Assembly: GCA_964459445.1 (NCBI GenBank)
Contig: CAYWMP010000077.1
Location: 1 to 25,517 of the forward strand
Direction: 5' to 3'
Source: CAYWMP01 sp964459445
Lineage (GTDB): Bacteria > Desulfobacterota > DSM-4660 > Desulfatiglandales > HGW-15
Length of the DNA stretch: 25,517 nucleotides
Below are positions 1-8,092 of this stretch, one piece after another. The translations under genes and the position numbers were made by a program. The stretch's first letter is position 1. Each line of letters begins with the position of its first letter. The notes beneath the pieces are model-generated. The model was not told where the DNA came from, searched no databases, and saw only the letters and a program-made list of their open reading frames with translations.

Positions 1-10
1 CCAATCGAAA

Positions 11-55
11 TTGTTTGACCCATTTAGTCAAACAATCGGGACGTAAGGAGCTAAC
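11..55 (+). repeat. Dispersed hairpin repeat, copy 1
   Basis: A perfect 9-bp stem (TTGTTTGAC paired with GTCAAACAA) around a 7-nt loop is followed by AATCGGGACG and GTAAGGAGCTAAC. A second copy at 20735-20779 matches 39 of 45 positions and keeps the stem with one mismatch. It lies just upstream of the GH57 gene, but the AAGGAG is about 26 nt from that start codon, too far to serve as its ribosome binding site. The function is unknown; it could be a regulatory RNA element or a fragment of a mobile repeat. Confidence 0.6.
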
Positions 56-75
56 GTACATTAGGCAAAAAAAAC

Positions 76-2502
76 ATGGAACGTTATATCTGCATACACG
101 GCCATTTCTACCAACCACCCAGGGAAAACCCATGGCTTGAAGCCATTGAGCTTCAGGATTCCGCCTATCCTCACCATGACTGGAACGAGAGAATCACCGA
201 GGAATGTTACACCACAAACGCCAAATCCAGAATTTTGGACGATCAAGGCCGAATCATTCAAATCGTGAACAATTACGCCAATATGAGTTTCAACTTCGGC
301 CCAACGCTTCTTGCCTGGATGGAGCAGTCAGCACCGGATGTCTATGAAGCCATTTTAGAGGCGGACAAAGAAAGCCAGAAGCGCTTTTCGGATCACGGCT
401 CTGCCCTTGCTCAGGCCTACAACCACATGATTCTTCCCTTGGCGAACCGTCGGGACAAACTGACTCAGGTCCAATGGGGAATCCAGGATTTCGAACATCG
501 CTTCGGCCGCAGACCCGAAGGGATGTGGCTGCCCGAGACGGCTGTGGATATCGAGTGCCTCGATATCATGGCCGAACAGGGCATCCGATTCACGATCCTT
601 GCCCCGCATCAGGCCCGCCGAATCCGCCCCCTGGGAGAAAAAAACTGGCAAGACCTGGGCGATGGAATCCTGGACCCCACCATGGCCCATGTCACGCACC
701 TGCCTTCCGGAAAAGACATCGTTGTTTTTTTCTATAATGGCCCAATCTCCAGAGCGGTCGCATTTGAAAAACTGCTTGCAAGCGGTGAAACCTTTGCACA
801 AAGGCTTATGACCGGTTTTTCTGACGATGCCGGTCACCCCCAGCTCGTTCATATTGCCACGGACGGGGAAAGCTATGGGCACCATCACCGGTTCGGAGAC
901 ATGGCCCTCGCCTATGCCCTCAACTATATTGAACGCAACAACCTCGCCGGGCTCACAAACTATGGGGAATTTCTAGAAAAACACCCCCCTACCCAAGAAG
1001 TCGAAATCATTGAAAATACCTCCTGGAGTTGCGCCCACGGGGTGGAAAGATGGCGGTCGGACTGTGGCTGCAGCACGGGCGGGCATCCGGGGTGGAACCA
1101 GGGGTGGCGCAAACCGCTACGCGAAGCGCTGGACCGGCTTAGGGACAAAATTACACCCCTCTACGATTCCAAGGCCGGAAAACTTCTAAAGGATCCATGG
1201 GGGGCGCGAAACGCATATATTCAAGTCATCCTTGATCGCACCGACAAGAACGTTGAAGAGTTCTTTGCTCAAAATGCCACAAAACCGCTGAGCAGCGAAG
1301 AAAAGATTATCGTGCTCAAGCTCATGGAACTCCAGCGACATGCCATGCTCATGTTCACCAGTTGCGGATGGTTCTTTGACGATCCCTCTGGCATCGAAAC
1401 CATTCAGGATCTCCAGTATGCGGGGCGCGTCATTCAATTAGCCCAAGAGGTGTTCGGGAAAGACCTATCTTCGGAATTCCTGCAATGCCTGGAGAAGGCC
1501 AAAAGCGATGTCACTGCCCAGGAAAACGGACGCCGGATATATGCGAATTATGCCGAACGGGCCATGGTGGATCTCAAAAAGGCCTGTGCCCATTTCGCTA
1601 TCAGCTCCCTCTTTGAAGATTACCCGGAAGAAACACCCATCTGTTGTTACACATCCAAACAGGACAATTATCGTAGTGACGAGGCCGGCAGCGCGAAACT
1701 CGTACTAGGGAGAACCACCATGGCATCGGAGATCACGCGAGAGTCGGCCGCCTTGTGTTTCGGCGTACTCCACCTGGGCGATCATAATCTAAACTGCGGT
1801 GTCATGGATGATCCGGGAGACGAGCCCTATCAAGCTCTGATAAAGGAGGTCGCCGGCGTCTTTTCAAAGGCGGATGTTCCGGAAACCCTGAGAACGCTGG
1901 ACAAATACTTCGGTTCTTCCAACTTTTCCCTCAAATCCCTTTTCCGCGATGAAAGGCGCAAGATCCTGTCCCTCATCATCGAGCAGACCCTGGAAGAAAC
2001 CGAAACTGTTTACCGCAGACTATACGAGCATCATGCGCCCATCATGCAATTCTTAAAGGACTCGGCCAGTCCCACGCCCAAAGCCCTTTATGCGGCGGCT
2101 GAACTTGTTTTAAATATGGATTTAAGAAAGGCATTTGAGGAAAGCGATTTCGACAAAGAGAATGCCGAGGCACTTCTTGAAAATGCCAACAGGTTGGGGA
2201 TAACCCTTGATGCAAATACATTGGAATATGCCTACAGGGGAAACCTCGAACGAATTGCTGAGCAGTTCCATTCGAGCCCTGTGGAAATCGGGCGCCTTGA
2301 GACTTTGTCTTCAGCCGTGGAATTGGTTGATAAACTGCCCTTTGAACCCAACCTTTGGAGAACTCAGAATATCTGCTGGGATGTCCTTGAGGCCATCTAC
2401 CCTGATCAAAAATCAAAAGCCGATCAGGGGAATGAACCAGCCAAGATCTGGCTCGATCATTTTGTTAAATTAGCTGAGAGATTATCAATTCGGATTGGTT
2501 GA
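76..2502 (+). CDS. GH57-family alpha-glucan glycosidase with DUF3536
   Basis: This predicted cytoplasmic alpha-glucan-active glycoside hydrolase has 808 residues. The N-terminal third shows the GH57 barrel motifs: HGHFYQPPR at residues 8-16 (the HQP-like region 1), GMWLPETAVD at 149-158 with E154 as the likely nucleophile, and HIATDGESYGHHH at 259-271 with D263 as the likely acid/base. The long C-terminal part corresponds to the DUF3536 extension of this subfamily. There is no signal peptide, which suggests action on internal glycogen or maltodextrin. It shares the strand with malQ and the glucan phosphorylase, but a reverse-strand gene separates it from malQ, so it is not in a simple operon with them. 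The ATG has only a weak AGG about 10 nt upstream, but conservation begins at residue 3, which supports this start. Family assignment is confident; the exact bond specificity (amylase, amylopullulanase or branching type) cannot be read from sequence. Confidence 0.88.
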   Translation: MERYICIHGHFYQPPRENPWLEAIELQDSAYPHHDWNERITEECYTTNAKSRILDDQGRIIQIVNNYANMSFNFGPTLLAWMEQSAPDVYEAILEADKESQKRFSDHGSALAQAYNHMILPLANRRDKLTQVQWGIQDFEHRFGRRPEGMWLPETAVDIECLDIMAEQGIRFTILAPHQARRIRPLGEKNWQDLGDGILDPTMAHVTHLPSGKDIVVFFYNGPISRAVAFEKLLASGETFAQRLMTGFSDDAGHPQLVHIATDGESYGHHHRFGDMALAYALNYIERNNLAGLTNYGEFLEKHPPTQEVEIIENTSWSCAHGVERWRSDCGCSTGGHPGWNQGWRKPLREALDRLRDKITPLYDSKAGKLLKDPWGARNAYIQVILDRTDKNVEEFFAQNATKPLSSEEKIIVLKLMELQRHAMLMFTSCGWFFDDPSGIETIQDLQYAGRVIQLAQEVFGKDLSSEFLQCLEKAKSDVTAQENGRRIYANYAERAMVDLKKACAHFAISSLFEDYPEETPICCYTSKQDNYRSDEAGSAKLVLGRTTMASEITRESAALCFGVLHLGDHNLNCGVMDDPGDEPYQALIKEVAGVFSKADVPETLRTLDKYFGSSNFSLKSLFRDERRKILSLIIEQTLEETETVYRRLYEHHAPIMQFLKDSASPTPKALYAAAELVLNMDLRKAFEESDFDKENAEALLENANRLGITLDANTLEYAYRGNLERIAEQFHSSPVEIGRLETLSSAVELVDKLPFEPNLWRTQNICWDVLEAIYPDQKSKADQGNEPAKIWLDHFVKLAERLSIRIG

Positions 2503-2689
2503 ATTGGGCTAGCGGCCAAAATGCCTCGTTAGATTATATTATCAGCCGTAGTGGAGCATGACTTGTTTCTTTAAGCATCTGATTTGCTCTATGATAGCAT
2601 CTTATGGCGGCTGAGGCTTTTCTGGCGTGACCCGCGGCCCGCGACGAGTTCGGTCGAGTCGAAGGGTGCCGGCGGCAATACTCCCGACC

Positions 2690-3808
2690 CTATTCTCGAA
2701 AGTGATCCCAAAGCCGCGATAAATGAACTTGAGGTTCCTCCAGGTACTCATCGCGGCCGATGTCAATAAAATCCTCTGCTTTTTCAATGGGTTCGGAGGA
2801 AGAGATGCCTTCAATGAAGGCCTCGACCCATTCCTTGGGTTCACAACTGTAATCCAGAAGCCCAACTCGTTCCAAACCTGACCACAGCGACCAGGGCGGC
2901 TCGATCTTAAGGTGAGGTTCCGGATCAATCAGACTTACCCAACTCATACCAGCCAGACCTTGTTCGGCCATTCGCTTGCCGGCCTCAATAGTTTCCTCTG
3001 GATCTTCTTCGGCGTCTTCCCTTAGACCCCATCCGGTTTCCACCGTGGTCGGCCTTTCAAAAAGCCATTGAGCCAGATCGCCTAAATAGGCGGCTAGCCG
3101 TATTTCGTCAGCCGGGTCTTCGGGTTTTTCAATGTTTGGTGACTGGATTTCCAGTCCGGCCATTCTAAGTCCGTCCACTTGTGGTGCGAGTAGTTTCATT
3201 GTTTCAGGATAAATTAATTCCTGCCATCCGATGCCCAGATAAACGATGGCTTTTTCTTCCCTTTCTAGGATCTCTCCCAGATAGGATCTCAGGACCAATT
3301 CCGCGACCTCAGAATCCGGACGTGCCCATTCCAGCGCACGATCCAGGGCCACCCATCCTTTTATGGCCGGATGTCCATGAACCGCAGTCAAAGTTTCCCT
3401 GAACAACTCAATCCTATGCTGGATCAAAGAGGGATCTGGCCACCAATTATAGGCACGTACATGTCTCACTCGCCCGTCGATGTAAACTGGTGTTGCATTA
3501 GGGTCTCTGACGGGACTGACTACCGAAGGACACGCCCAGTCCAGACCCAGGATCTTTTGAGCCGGTGCGATCAGCCAGGCACCAAGGCCCGCATCAGCGA
3601 CTTGATCCAGCGCCCTGATAATGCCATCCAGATACTGAACTTTCCTCTTAGGCTGCCCTGCAAGCGCTGCCTCGAAAACAGGGATCATCAATTGGTTGAG
3701 TCCAAGGCTCTTGGCAACCTTGGCTGCTTGGCCTAGTCGTTCAGGTTCCGGCGGTTCAAAAGAAGTCAAGCCCCGAACCGGGCAGATATATGTGGCGGAT
3801 ATTTCCAT
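2690..3808 (-). CDS. Conserved hypothetical protein, possibly TIM-barrel glycosidase-like
   Basis: I do not recognise this 372-residue protein by name. It has no signal peptide, no membrane segment and few cysteines. Alternating hydrophobic strand and helix blocks, with segments such as GLNQLMIPVFEAAL (36-49), HPAIKGWVALDRALEW (145-160) and KAIVYLGIGWQELIYPET, resemble a (beta/alpha)8 barrel of the GH5-like or sugar-isomerase type, but no catalytic pair is certain. The acidic C-terminal tail (EEPQVHLSRLWDHF) looks helical. The ATG is preceded by AGGAC seven nt upstream, a reasonable ribosome binding site. It lies on the opposite strand between two alpha-glucan genes, so a carbohydrate role is possible by context only. 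Reading-frame length and composition support a real gene. Confidence 0.65.
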   Translation of the reverse strand: MEISATYICPVRGLTSFEPPEPERLGQAAKVAKSLGLNQLMIPVFEAALAGQPKRKVQYLDGIIRALDQVADAGLGAWLIAPAQKILGLDWACPSVVSPVRDPNATPVYIDGRVRHVRAYNWWPDPSLIQHRIELFRETLTAVHGHPAIKGWVALDRALEWARPDSEVAELVLRSYLGEILEREEKAIVYLGIGWQELIYPETMKLLAPQVDGLRMAGLEIQSPNIEKPEDPADEIRLAAYLGDLAQWLFERPTTVETGWGLREDAEEDPEETIEAGKRMAEQGLAGMSWVSLIDPEPHLKIEPPWSLWSGLERVGLLDYSCEPKEWVEAFIEGISSSEPIEKAEDFIDIGRDEYLEEPQVHLSRLWDHFRE

Positions 3809-4184
3809 GATAGTCCTGTTCGATATGCCTCCATTCTATCCCGAGTTTCCTATAACAGAGTGGATTGGGTATAAGAGGCTTGACGTCTAACTAATCGATA
3901 ATCCCCTCGTGGTGACCTGCTCAGCGCTTTTCAACCCTGAACCCTCGTATCTGACTAAGCAACGCTGGAGTCAGTTTTTTGATCAAACTGGCCGCTTAGG
4001 CGGCCAGAGGCGGCGCTGAACCCTGAACCCAACAGAAAGTATATGTGTCACACATGAATTTGACAAGACCATGCGTCCGAGGATTTTAGATATCGATCGC
4101 CTATTTCGAAGAATCCAAACCTGTTGCCTTTCTTCCCGATTAAGGGTAAATCACACCATCCATTGGAAAACGTTTCGAGACTGC
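3809..4184. other. Non-coding gap with a strong hairpin
   Basis: This 376-bp stretch separates the divergent hypothetical gene and malQ. It holds a perfect 8-bp hairpin, CTGGCCGC-TTAG-GCGGCCAG (3988-4007), and copies of a CCCTGAACCC-type motif near 3940 and 4015-4030. No T-run follows the hairpin, so a terminator is not evident. An in-frame extension of malQ upstream to 4071 exists but shows no conservation, so I leave it non-coding. Promoters for both flanking genes should lie here; I could not pick convincing boxes. Confidence 0.55.
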
Positions 4185-5702
4185 ATGAACCAATATCCGA
4201 AAAAAATGGACAGGCGCGCAAGCGGGATTCTTCTCCATGTGACATCTTTGCCTTCCCCCTTAGGTATCGGTGACCTGGGACCTGGGGCCTACCAATTTGT
4301 GGATTTTTTGGCCGAAACCAGGCAACGTTATTGGCAAATCCTCCCTTTAAACCCGACGGATCTGGAGCATGGAAATTCACCCTATCACAGCTCTTCGGCC
4401 TTTGCCCTAAATCCCCTGTTCATAAGCCCCGAGTTGCTCGTTCAGGATGGGCTGCTTCATCAAAGAGACCTCGAACCAATTCCCGAATTCCCCGCTAATC
4501 AGGTCAATTATCCATCGGTTATAGCCTACAAACAAAGGCTTTTGGACCTGGCCCATGATCGTTTCAAAGACGGTTCAATGACACAACACTACGATGATTT
4601 CTGTTCGCAGAATGCCCATTGGCTTGAGGATTTTGCTTTGTTTGTTGCCCTGAAATCCAAACATCAAGGGCAAAGTTGGATTGATTGGCCTGAAAAGGAA
4701 TCCGATAGGGCCCCTGAAATCCTGAATTCCGCCCGTGCCGCACTAAAGAGCACGATTGAAAAAGGCAAGTTCTTTCAGTTTGTTATCTGGAAACAATGGA
4801 TGGCTTTGAAAAACTACTGCAATGAAAAAGGCATAAAGTTTTTTGGAGATATACCGATATACATAATAATTGACAGTGCGGACATCTGGGTAAATCCCGA
4901 TATTGTTGAATTGGGCAACGACAAACGGCCACTTGCCGTAGCTGGCGTACCCCCCGACTATTTCAGCGAAACCGGCCAGCTCTGGGGCAATCCGGTTTAC
5001 AAATGGAATCGCTTGAAGGATAGAGGGTACGACTGGTGGCTCAACCGCATAAGCCACAACCTGAAATTGTTCGATCTCATCAGAATTGATCATTTCCGTG
5101 GCTTTGTGGGTTACTGGGAAGTACCCGCACATGAAAAAAACGCCGTCAATGGGAAATGGGCTCAGGGACCTGCGGACCATTTCTTCGAGGTTCTACTCAG
5201 GGAGATTCCGCAAGCGCCTATCATAGCCGAGGATCTCGGCGTAATCACGCCGGATGTGAAAGATGTCATGAAACGCTTCGGGTTCCCCGGTATGAAAGTC
5301 CTGCTCTTCGCCTTTGGAGAGGATCTTGCAGCAAATCCCTACGCCCCCCACAACCATGTTAGAAACTGCGTGGTTTACACGGGCACCCACGACAACAATA
5401 CCACGAGGGGTTGGTTTGATAATGAAATTTCAACGGACACGAGGCAACGGCTCTATCGCTATCTGGGAAAGGAAGCGGGCGCCGAAGAAATTCACTGGGA
5501 ACTGATCCGCCTTGCCATGATGTCCGTGGCGAATACAGCCATAATTCCGATGCAGGATATACTCGGATTGGGCGAGGAGGCCCGCATGAACCTCCCCGCC
5601 ACTACAGAGGGCAATTGGCGCTGGCGCCTGCTACCAGAGCAGTTGACGCCTGATCTGGCAGCCTGTTTGCGAGAGATGACGGAAACTTACGGCAGGGCAT
5701 AG
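4185..5702 (+). CDS. malQ: 4-alpha-glucanotransferase (amylomaltase)
   Basis: GH77 enzyme that transfers alpha-1,4-glucan segments between maltodextrins, supplying chains long enough for glucan phosphorylase. Read from 4185 it has 505 residues, typical for the family. It starts with the family signature RRASGILLHVTSLPSPLGIG, then shows FFGDIPIY, DYFSETGQLWGNP and the catalytic triad: D302 in RIDHFRG (nucleophile), E349 in AEDLG (acid/base) and D403 in YTGTHDNNT (transition-state stabiliser). These positions agree with the known spacing in Thermus amylomaltase. An open frame extends upstream to 4071, but those 38 residues are unlike the family. ATG 4185 has a weak GAG seven nt upstream; ATG 4206 is an alternative. 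The usual GDLPIYV motif reads GDIPIYIII here, a minor variant. Function is confident. Confidence 0.95.
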   Translation: MNQYPKKMDRRASGILLHVTSLPSPLGIGDLGPGAYQFVDFLAETRQRYWQILPLNPTDLEHGNSPYHSSSAFALNPLFISPELLVQDGLLHQRDLEPIPEFPANQVNYPSVIAYKQRLLDLAHDRFKDGSMTQHYDDFCSQNAHWLEDFALFVALKSKHQGQSWIDWPEKESDRAPEILNSARAALKSTIEKGKFFQFVIWKQWMALKNYCNEKGIKFFGDIPIYIIIDSADIWVNPDIVELGNDKRPLAVAGVPPDYFSETGQLWGNPVYKWNRLKDRGYDWWLNRISHNLKLFDLIRIDHFRGFVGYWEVPAHEKNAVNGKWAQGPADHFFEVLLREIPQAPIIAEDLGVITPDVKDVMKRFGFPGMKVLLFAFGEDLAANPYAPHNHVRNCVVYTGTHDNNTTRGWFDNEISTDTRQRLYRYLGKEAGAEEIHWELIRLAMMSVANTAIIPMQDILGLGEEARMNLPATTEGNWRWRLLPEQLTPDLAACLREMTETYGRA

Positions 5703-5771
5703 GTCGCTTGAATCATAAATTCACTAATTGTTGGCCCAATGCGATTGAACGCTAGCTTCTGGTTAAAATCT

Positions 5772-5792
5772 CGGGACCTTTTGAAAGTCCCG
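5772..5792 (+). promoter_or_regulatory. Hairpin between malQ and the cytochrome gene
   Basis: An imperfect palindrome with arms CGGGAC and GTCCCG continues inward through TTT/AAA after one mismatch. It lies 70 nt after the malQ stop and 26 nt before the cytochrome start. It has no T-run on the + strand (GCATTAAAAT follows), so it may be a weak terminator, an mRNA-stability element or an operator. Role uncertain. Confidence 0.35.
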
Positions 5793-5817
5793 CATTAAAA
5801 TATGAAGGAGGCTCATC

Positions 5818-6282
5818 GTGAAAACAAAATCATTATTAAATTTAACCGCTTTCATTCTAATGATAATTGTTGCGTGGTTCGGGGTATCACTAGCCACGCC
5901 TAAATCAGCCCCAATCGATTCCATAAATCTTGACGATATTGTTATAGCTAACAAGACTTATGAAAGAGATAGGAAAGGGCCTGTAAAATTCAGCCATGTT
6001 AAACATGCCCGGGACTACAATGTCTCCTGTTGGGATTGCCACCATAACTTTAAGGAGAAAATGAACAAGTGGAAACCCTGGGAAGGGGAGACAAAATGCA
6101 CCGAGTGCCATTCCCCTCAAAAGACAGTAAAACAACCCCCCAACCTCCACAAAGCTTTTCACTTTAACTGCAGGGGCTGCCATAAGGCGATGGAGAAAAA
6201 AGAGGTGAAAACCGGTCCCTTTAGAAAATGTTATGGTTGTCATGAGAAGCGGGTGAAGACGCGGGTGAAGAAGCGAAGTTGA
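5818..6282 (+). CDS. Periplasmic tetraheme cytochrome c (class III-like)
   Basis: A secreted small multiheme electron carrier of 154 residues. Residues 1-26 form a signal peptide (KTK, then a hydrophobic stretch, then SLA before TPKS). Four CXXCH heme-attachment motifs follow at 71-75 (CWDCH), 94-98 (CTECH), 118-122 (CRGCH) and 138-142 (CYGCH). Extra histidines (H60, H63, H76, H111, H115) can serve as distal ligands, matching the bis-His pattern of class III cytochromes c that couple periplasmic hydrogen or formate oxidation to membrane complexes in sulfate reducers. The start is GTG with an excellent AAGGAGG six nt upstream. The C-terminus is very lysine/arginine rich (KRVKTRVKKRS), suiting docking to acidic partners. 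The gene stands alone, with no visible partner complex. The heme count is certain; the exact subfamily is not. Confidence 0.88.
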   Translation: MKTKSLLNLTAFILMIIVAWFGVSLATPKSAPIDSINLDDIVIANKTYERDRKGPVKFSHVKHARDYNVSCWDCHHNFKEKMNKWKPWEGETKCTECHSPQKTVKQPPNLHKAFHFNCRGCHKAMEKKEVKTGPFRKCYGCHEKRVKTRVKKRS

Positions 6283-6369
6283 CCGAATAATGCTTCGTGC
6301 CTATAATTACATCGGGTGGCTATAAAAGCCTCTTGAACAATCCTTTTGAAACGATGGAGGATTTTTACC

Positions 6370-8010
6370 TTGGACGGTAACCCGATAGATGGCAGGGAGC
6401 AGATGGAACGCGCGATGTTGGAACAGGCACAGGCACAGTTGGGGGCCCTGTTTCAAAAACTACCCCACGAAATCCCCCTCATTCTTTTTACCGGTCCCGG
6501 AAAAAATGACCTCTTCAGCCAGGCGACTCGACAGGTCATTCGGGGCATTCGTGAAGTAGCGCCCAAGATTTCTCTGCTCGAATTCGATTTGAATCACGAA
6601 AAGGCAGAAGAGCACAATGTAACGGCATCCCCTACCCTTCTCTTCGACCCGGAGCGTTATGATATTCGATGGTTGGGCGCACCCATCGGTGAAGAGGGGC
6701 GAACCTTTGTGGAAGCCCTTCTCATGCTCGGCAGACGCGAGACCAACCTCAGCGAAGAATCCCAAAAAGTCCTTGAACAGATCAAATCGCCACGCCACAT
6801 CAAACTTTTCGTGAGTCCGACGTGCCCCTATTGTCCCCAACAGGCCGTAGTTGCTTTGATGGCGGCCATTGAAAGGCCCGAACTGATTTCTCTGGAAATC
6901 ATTGATATCCAGGCAAACCCCGAACTTGCAGATCAGTACTCGGCCCAAAGTGTTCCCCAGGCCTTTGTCAATGAGGCGCTGATCGCCCAGGGTGCGCAGC
7001 CGGAAGAGTTGTTCATGCTGTCCTTACAAAAGATGGAACCCCAGACCTATTTCATCCCCGACGAAGATGCAGAGGAATTGGAAACGGATCTAGTGATCAT
7101 CGGCGGCGGGCCTGCGGGTCTCACGGCAGGCATCTACGCTGCGCGTAGCGGCCTCAAATCGGTGGTGGTTGAAAAGGGGGCCCTCGGCGGTCAGGTGGCG
7201 ACCACGCCGGTTGTGGAAAATTACCCGGGCCTCACCCAGGTCGGCGGCAAGACACTTGTGGATATCATGGTGAACCATGCCCTCGAATATGTGAAGATCT
7301 TCCCCGGTGAAGAGGTCATGGAAATCCAACCGGGAGATCCTCTCGTAGTCACGACCTCCAGAAGGCGTTTTAGGACCAAAGTTGTCTTACTGGCAACCGG
7401 AGCGAACCACCGCCATCTCGATATCCCGGGCGAATCCCGGTTTTCGGGCCGTGGCGTCAGTTATTGCAGCACCTGCGACGGCCCTCTCTTTAAGGGGAAA
7501 AGGGTTTTGATGGTCGGTGGCGGCAACAGCGCCGTAACCGAGGCGCTACATATGCACAACATCGGCGTGCCTGTCACCCTTGTACACAGGAGAGACAAAC
7601 TCAGGGCGCAGGAACACCTCGCTAAAAATCTTTTTGACAACAACATTCCGGTCCTTTTTAACACCGAAGTAAAGGAGATTCGAGGAAACGAAAAGGTGGA
7701 GGAGGTGTTGCTATACAATAACCAGACCGATGAAACCACTGCCATGGATGCTGACGGCGTGTTCATCGCCGTTGGTTACGAACCGGCCGTGGATTTGGCC
7801 AAGAAACTGGGCATCGATTTGACGGAAGAGGGCTTCATCAAACGGGATTCAAGTCATCGAACAAACATCCCCGGCATCTACACGGCCGGAGATGTGGAAG
7901 GAGGCTACAAACAGATCGTCACGGCAGCCGGTCAGGGTTCCGAAGCGGCTCTCGCCATCTTCGAAGACCTCGTCAACCCCTACTGGAAAAAGGGGGCTGC
8001 CACTGAATAG
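6370..8010 (+). CDS. Thioredoxin-reductase-like flavoprotein with N-terminal thioredoxin-fold domains
   Basis: Predicted NAD(P)H-dependent disulfide reductase fused to its own redox relay, resembling AhpF or a TrxB-glutaredoxin fusion. With the TTG start at 6370 (GGAGG nine nt upstream) it has 546 residues; the open frame extends to another TTG at 6346 lacking a proper site. Order: a first thioredoxin-like fold (about 30-125) lacking a CXXC, a second (about 143-225) with CPYC at 152-155, then the flavoprotein. The latter has FAD-binding GGGPAG at 245-250, redox-active CSTC in CSTCDG at 366-369, and NAD(P)-binding GGGNSA at 383-388. The C-terminal TNIPGIYTAGDV motif is typical of the TrxB family. 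AhpF pairs with AhpC, but no peroxiredoxin gene is in the window. It sits 82 bp before the phosphorylase gene and may be cotranscribed with it. Partner protein unknown. Confidence 0.88.
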   Translation: MDGNPIDGREQMERAMLEQAQAQLGALFQKLPHEIPLILFTGPGKNDLFSQATRQVIRGIREVAPKISLLEFDLNHEKAEEHNVTASPTLLFDPERYDIRWLGAPIGEEGRTFVEALLMLGRRETNLSEESQKVLEQIKSPRHIKLFVSPTCPYCPQQAVVALMAAIERPELISLEIIDIQANPELADQYSAQSVPQAFVNEALIAQGAQPEELFMLSLQKMEPQTYFIPDEDAEELETDLVIIGGGPAGLTAGIYAARSGLKSVVVEKGALGGQVATTPVVENYPGLTQVGGKTLVDIMVNHALEYVKIFPGEEVMEIQPGDPLVVTTSRRRFRTKVVLLATGANHRHLDIPGESRFSGRGVSYCSTCDGPLFKGKRVLMVGGGNSAVTEALHMHNIGVPVTLVHRRDKLRAQEHLAKNLFDNNIPVLFNTEVKEIRGNEKVEEVLLYNNQTDETTAMDADGVFIAVGYEPAVDLAKKLGIDLTEEGFIKRDSSHRTNIPGIYTAGDVEGGYKQIVTAAGQGSEAALAIFEDLVNPYWKKGAATE

Positions 8011-8092
8011 AAATCCATATCCTGGGTCTTCCCAGCCTACCTCCCGGAACATTTCATTCTACTCAAATGCCTGTTCAAAAAGGATATAGCCA

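Noticed and set aside
4071..4184. Upstream extension of MalQ by 38 residues
   Set aside because: The extension does not resemble GH77 N-termini, and the shorter form gives the usual length and catalytic positions.
5703..5817. Sigma-54 promoter before the cytochrome gene (TTGGCCC...)
   Set aside because: The GC element is not at the required distance from the GG element.
6346..6369. TTG 6346 as start of the thioredoxin-reductase-like gene
   Set aside because: It would place GGAGG inside the gene; TTG 6370 is nine nt after that ribosome site.
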